A DNA stretch of 15,684 bases from an uncultured Gemmatimonadota bacterium (GTDB lineage: Bacteria; Gemmatimonadota; Gemmatimonadetes; Gemmatimonadales; Gemmatimonadaceae). This document shows, in pieces, positions 15,087 to 15,684 of the stretch; within the stretch, counting starts at the first letter, position 1, and each line of letters begins with the position of its first letter. A model generated the notes under the pieces. That model was not told the origin of the DNA and did no database searches. It saw nothing but the letters and a program-made list of their open reading frames with translations. Where the stretch lies: positions 1 to 15,684 of the forward strand of contig CAIVJV010000104.1 in NCBI GenBank assembly GCA_903906325.1, read 5' to 3'. Position numbers and translations under genes: made by a program.

Positions 15087-15684
15087 TCAGAGGGAGTGGC
15101 CGCGGAGCGCCTGGAGCACGCGCCATGGCGTGAGCGGGAGATCGGGGACGTCGACGCCGAGTGCATCCGCCACCGCGCCGGCGACCGCGGGGGCGGTGGG
15201 GATGATCGCGGGTTCCGCGATCCCGCGGGCACCGACGGTGTTCGCCTGTGGGTCAGCGCCGTCGAGGAAGTGCCCGTCGATCACGGGGATGTCCGCGTGT
15301 GTGGGGATCTTGTAGTCGTGCAACCCGAGGGCGAGCGGACGCCCGAGATGCGCATCGAGTGGGCGCTCCTCGAAGCAGGCGAAGCCCAGCCCTTGGATGA
15401 TCCCGCCCTCGAGTTGCGACTCCGCCAGGGTCGGGTTCACGATGCGGCCGGCGTCATGCACCGCGACGATGCGCAGCACGCGCACGAGACCGGTCTCGGT
15501 ATCGACCTCGACCTCGGCGAACTGCGCCCCCGTGGTGACGATCCCCATCGCGTCGGGGTTCGGGCCGCGGCTCCCGTGGCCCTGGATCATCACGTTCCCA
15601 AGCTTCGCGGTCACCTCGCCGAACGCGAGGGATCGCGTGTCATCGCGTATGGTGATCCGGCCCTCGTGTGTGGCGAGCCGATCC
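15087..15684 (-). CDS. Xanthine dehydrogenase-type molybdenum hydroxylase, large subunit (C-terminal part)
   Basis: These are the last 198 residues of a molybdopterin-binding subunit of the xanthine dehydrogenase/aldehyde oxidase family; the gene runs in from beyond the window end. Motifs visible are GAQFAEVEVDTETGLVRV (about 52-69), VHDAGRIVNPTLAESQLEGG (about 75-94), IIQGLGFACFEE (95-106) and GARGIAEPAIIPTAPAVAGAV (151-171). Glu157 in the last motif corresponds to the catalytic base Glu of the family (GVGEPP in classical enzymes). All match the second molybdenum-binding domain. The substrate cannot be read from this part; purines, aldehydes and N-heterocycles are all possible. A GTG at 15614 is only an internal codon, since the frame stays open to the edge. 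The stop is followed after 13 bases by the GH20 gene. Confidence 0.93.
   Translation of the reverse strand, partial: DRLATHEGRITIRDDTRSLAFGEVTAKLGNVMIQGHGSRGPNPDAMGIVTTGAQFAEVEVDTETGLVRVLRIVAVHDAGRIVNPTLAESQLEGGIIQGLGFACFEERPLDAHLGRPLALGLHDYKIPTHADIPVIDGHFLDGADPQANTVGARGIAEPAIIPTAPAVAGAVADALGVDVPDLPLTPWRVLQALRGHSL

Noticed and set aside
15074..15232. Upstream extension of the GH20 protein
   Set aside because: It overlaps the molybdenum enzyme gene and would bury the signal peptide that begins at 15073.
15087..15684. Molybdenum hydroxylase fragment as a pseudogene
   Set aside because: The frame is open to the window edge and the motifs, including the catalytic Glu, are intact. It is only cut by the window.
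1..15684. tRNA, rRNA, insertion sequences, phage or toxin-antitoxin genes
   Set aside because: I saw no cloverleaf, rRNA core motif, transposase motif or terminal inverted repeats anywhere in the window.

Overview
The window looks like a GC-rich chromosomal segment from a phototrophic member of the Gemmatimonadota (relatives of Gemmatimonas phototrophica). This rests on a proteobacterial-type type II reaction-centre operon (pufA-L-M-C) lying next to secreted, glycine-tract sortilin/VPS10-like and glycosidase genes of a style common in that phylum. The phylum call is an inference from gene content. No rRNA or other marker gene is present, so a proteobacterial origin is not strictly excluded.

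Layout. (1) Positions 1-3382, + strand: the 3' end of pufA (LH1 alpha), an intercistronic hairpin, pufL, pufM and pufC (tetraheme lipoprotein). A strong hairpin at 3404-3441 closes the operon. (2) Positions 3470-5644, - strand: a two-gene sulfur operon, with a TauE/SafE exporter first and a CstB-like persulfide dioxygenase/rhodanese fusion second. (3) Positions 5736-9514, + strand: a DUF1295 membrane protein, then a tightly packed copper-handling trio (Sco1/SenC, PCu(A)C chaperone, membrane-anchored cupredoxin-like protein), then a GHL10/DUF187 glycoside hydrolase-like protein. A 38-base perfect palindrome (9558-9595) separates this from the next block. (4) Positions 9615-15684, - strand: the C-terminal end of a xanthine dehydrogenase-type molybdenum hydroxylase, a GH20 beta-N-acetylhexosaminidase, and a 1072-residue sortilin-like beta-propeller protein.

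How the genes work together. The puf genes make the light-driven reaction centre, its core antenna and the bound cytochrome that re-reduces it. The sulfur pair probably detoxifies persulfide and exports sulfite. The copper trio probably loads copper into a respiratory oxidase. The GHL10 and GH20 proteins act on amino-sugar glycans, perhaps peptidoglycan, in the envelope.

Most notable observations: a natural paired substitution at the quinone-B proton path (L213 Asn with M44 Asp in Rhodobacter numbering); matching Ala/Pro-rich periplasmic tails on PufA, PufM and PufC, two of them sharing a ten-residue pattern; and a cupredoxin that lacks the usual axial Met. I see no CRISPR array, tRNA, rRNA, insertion sequence or phage gene. 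I did not find a convincingly new multi-gene defence or mobile system.
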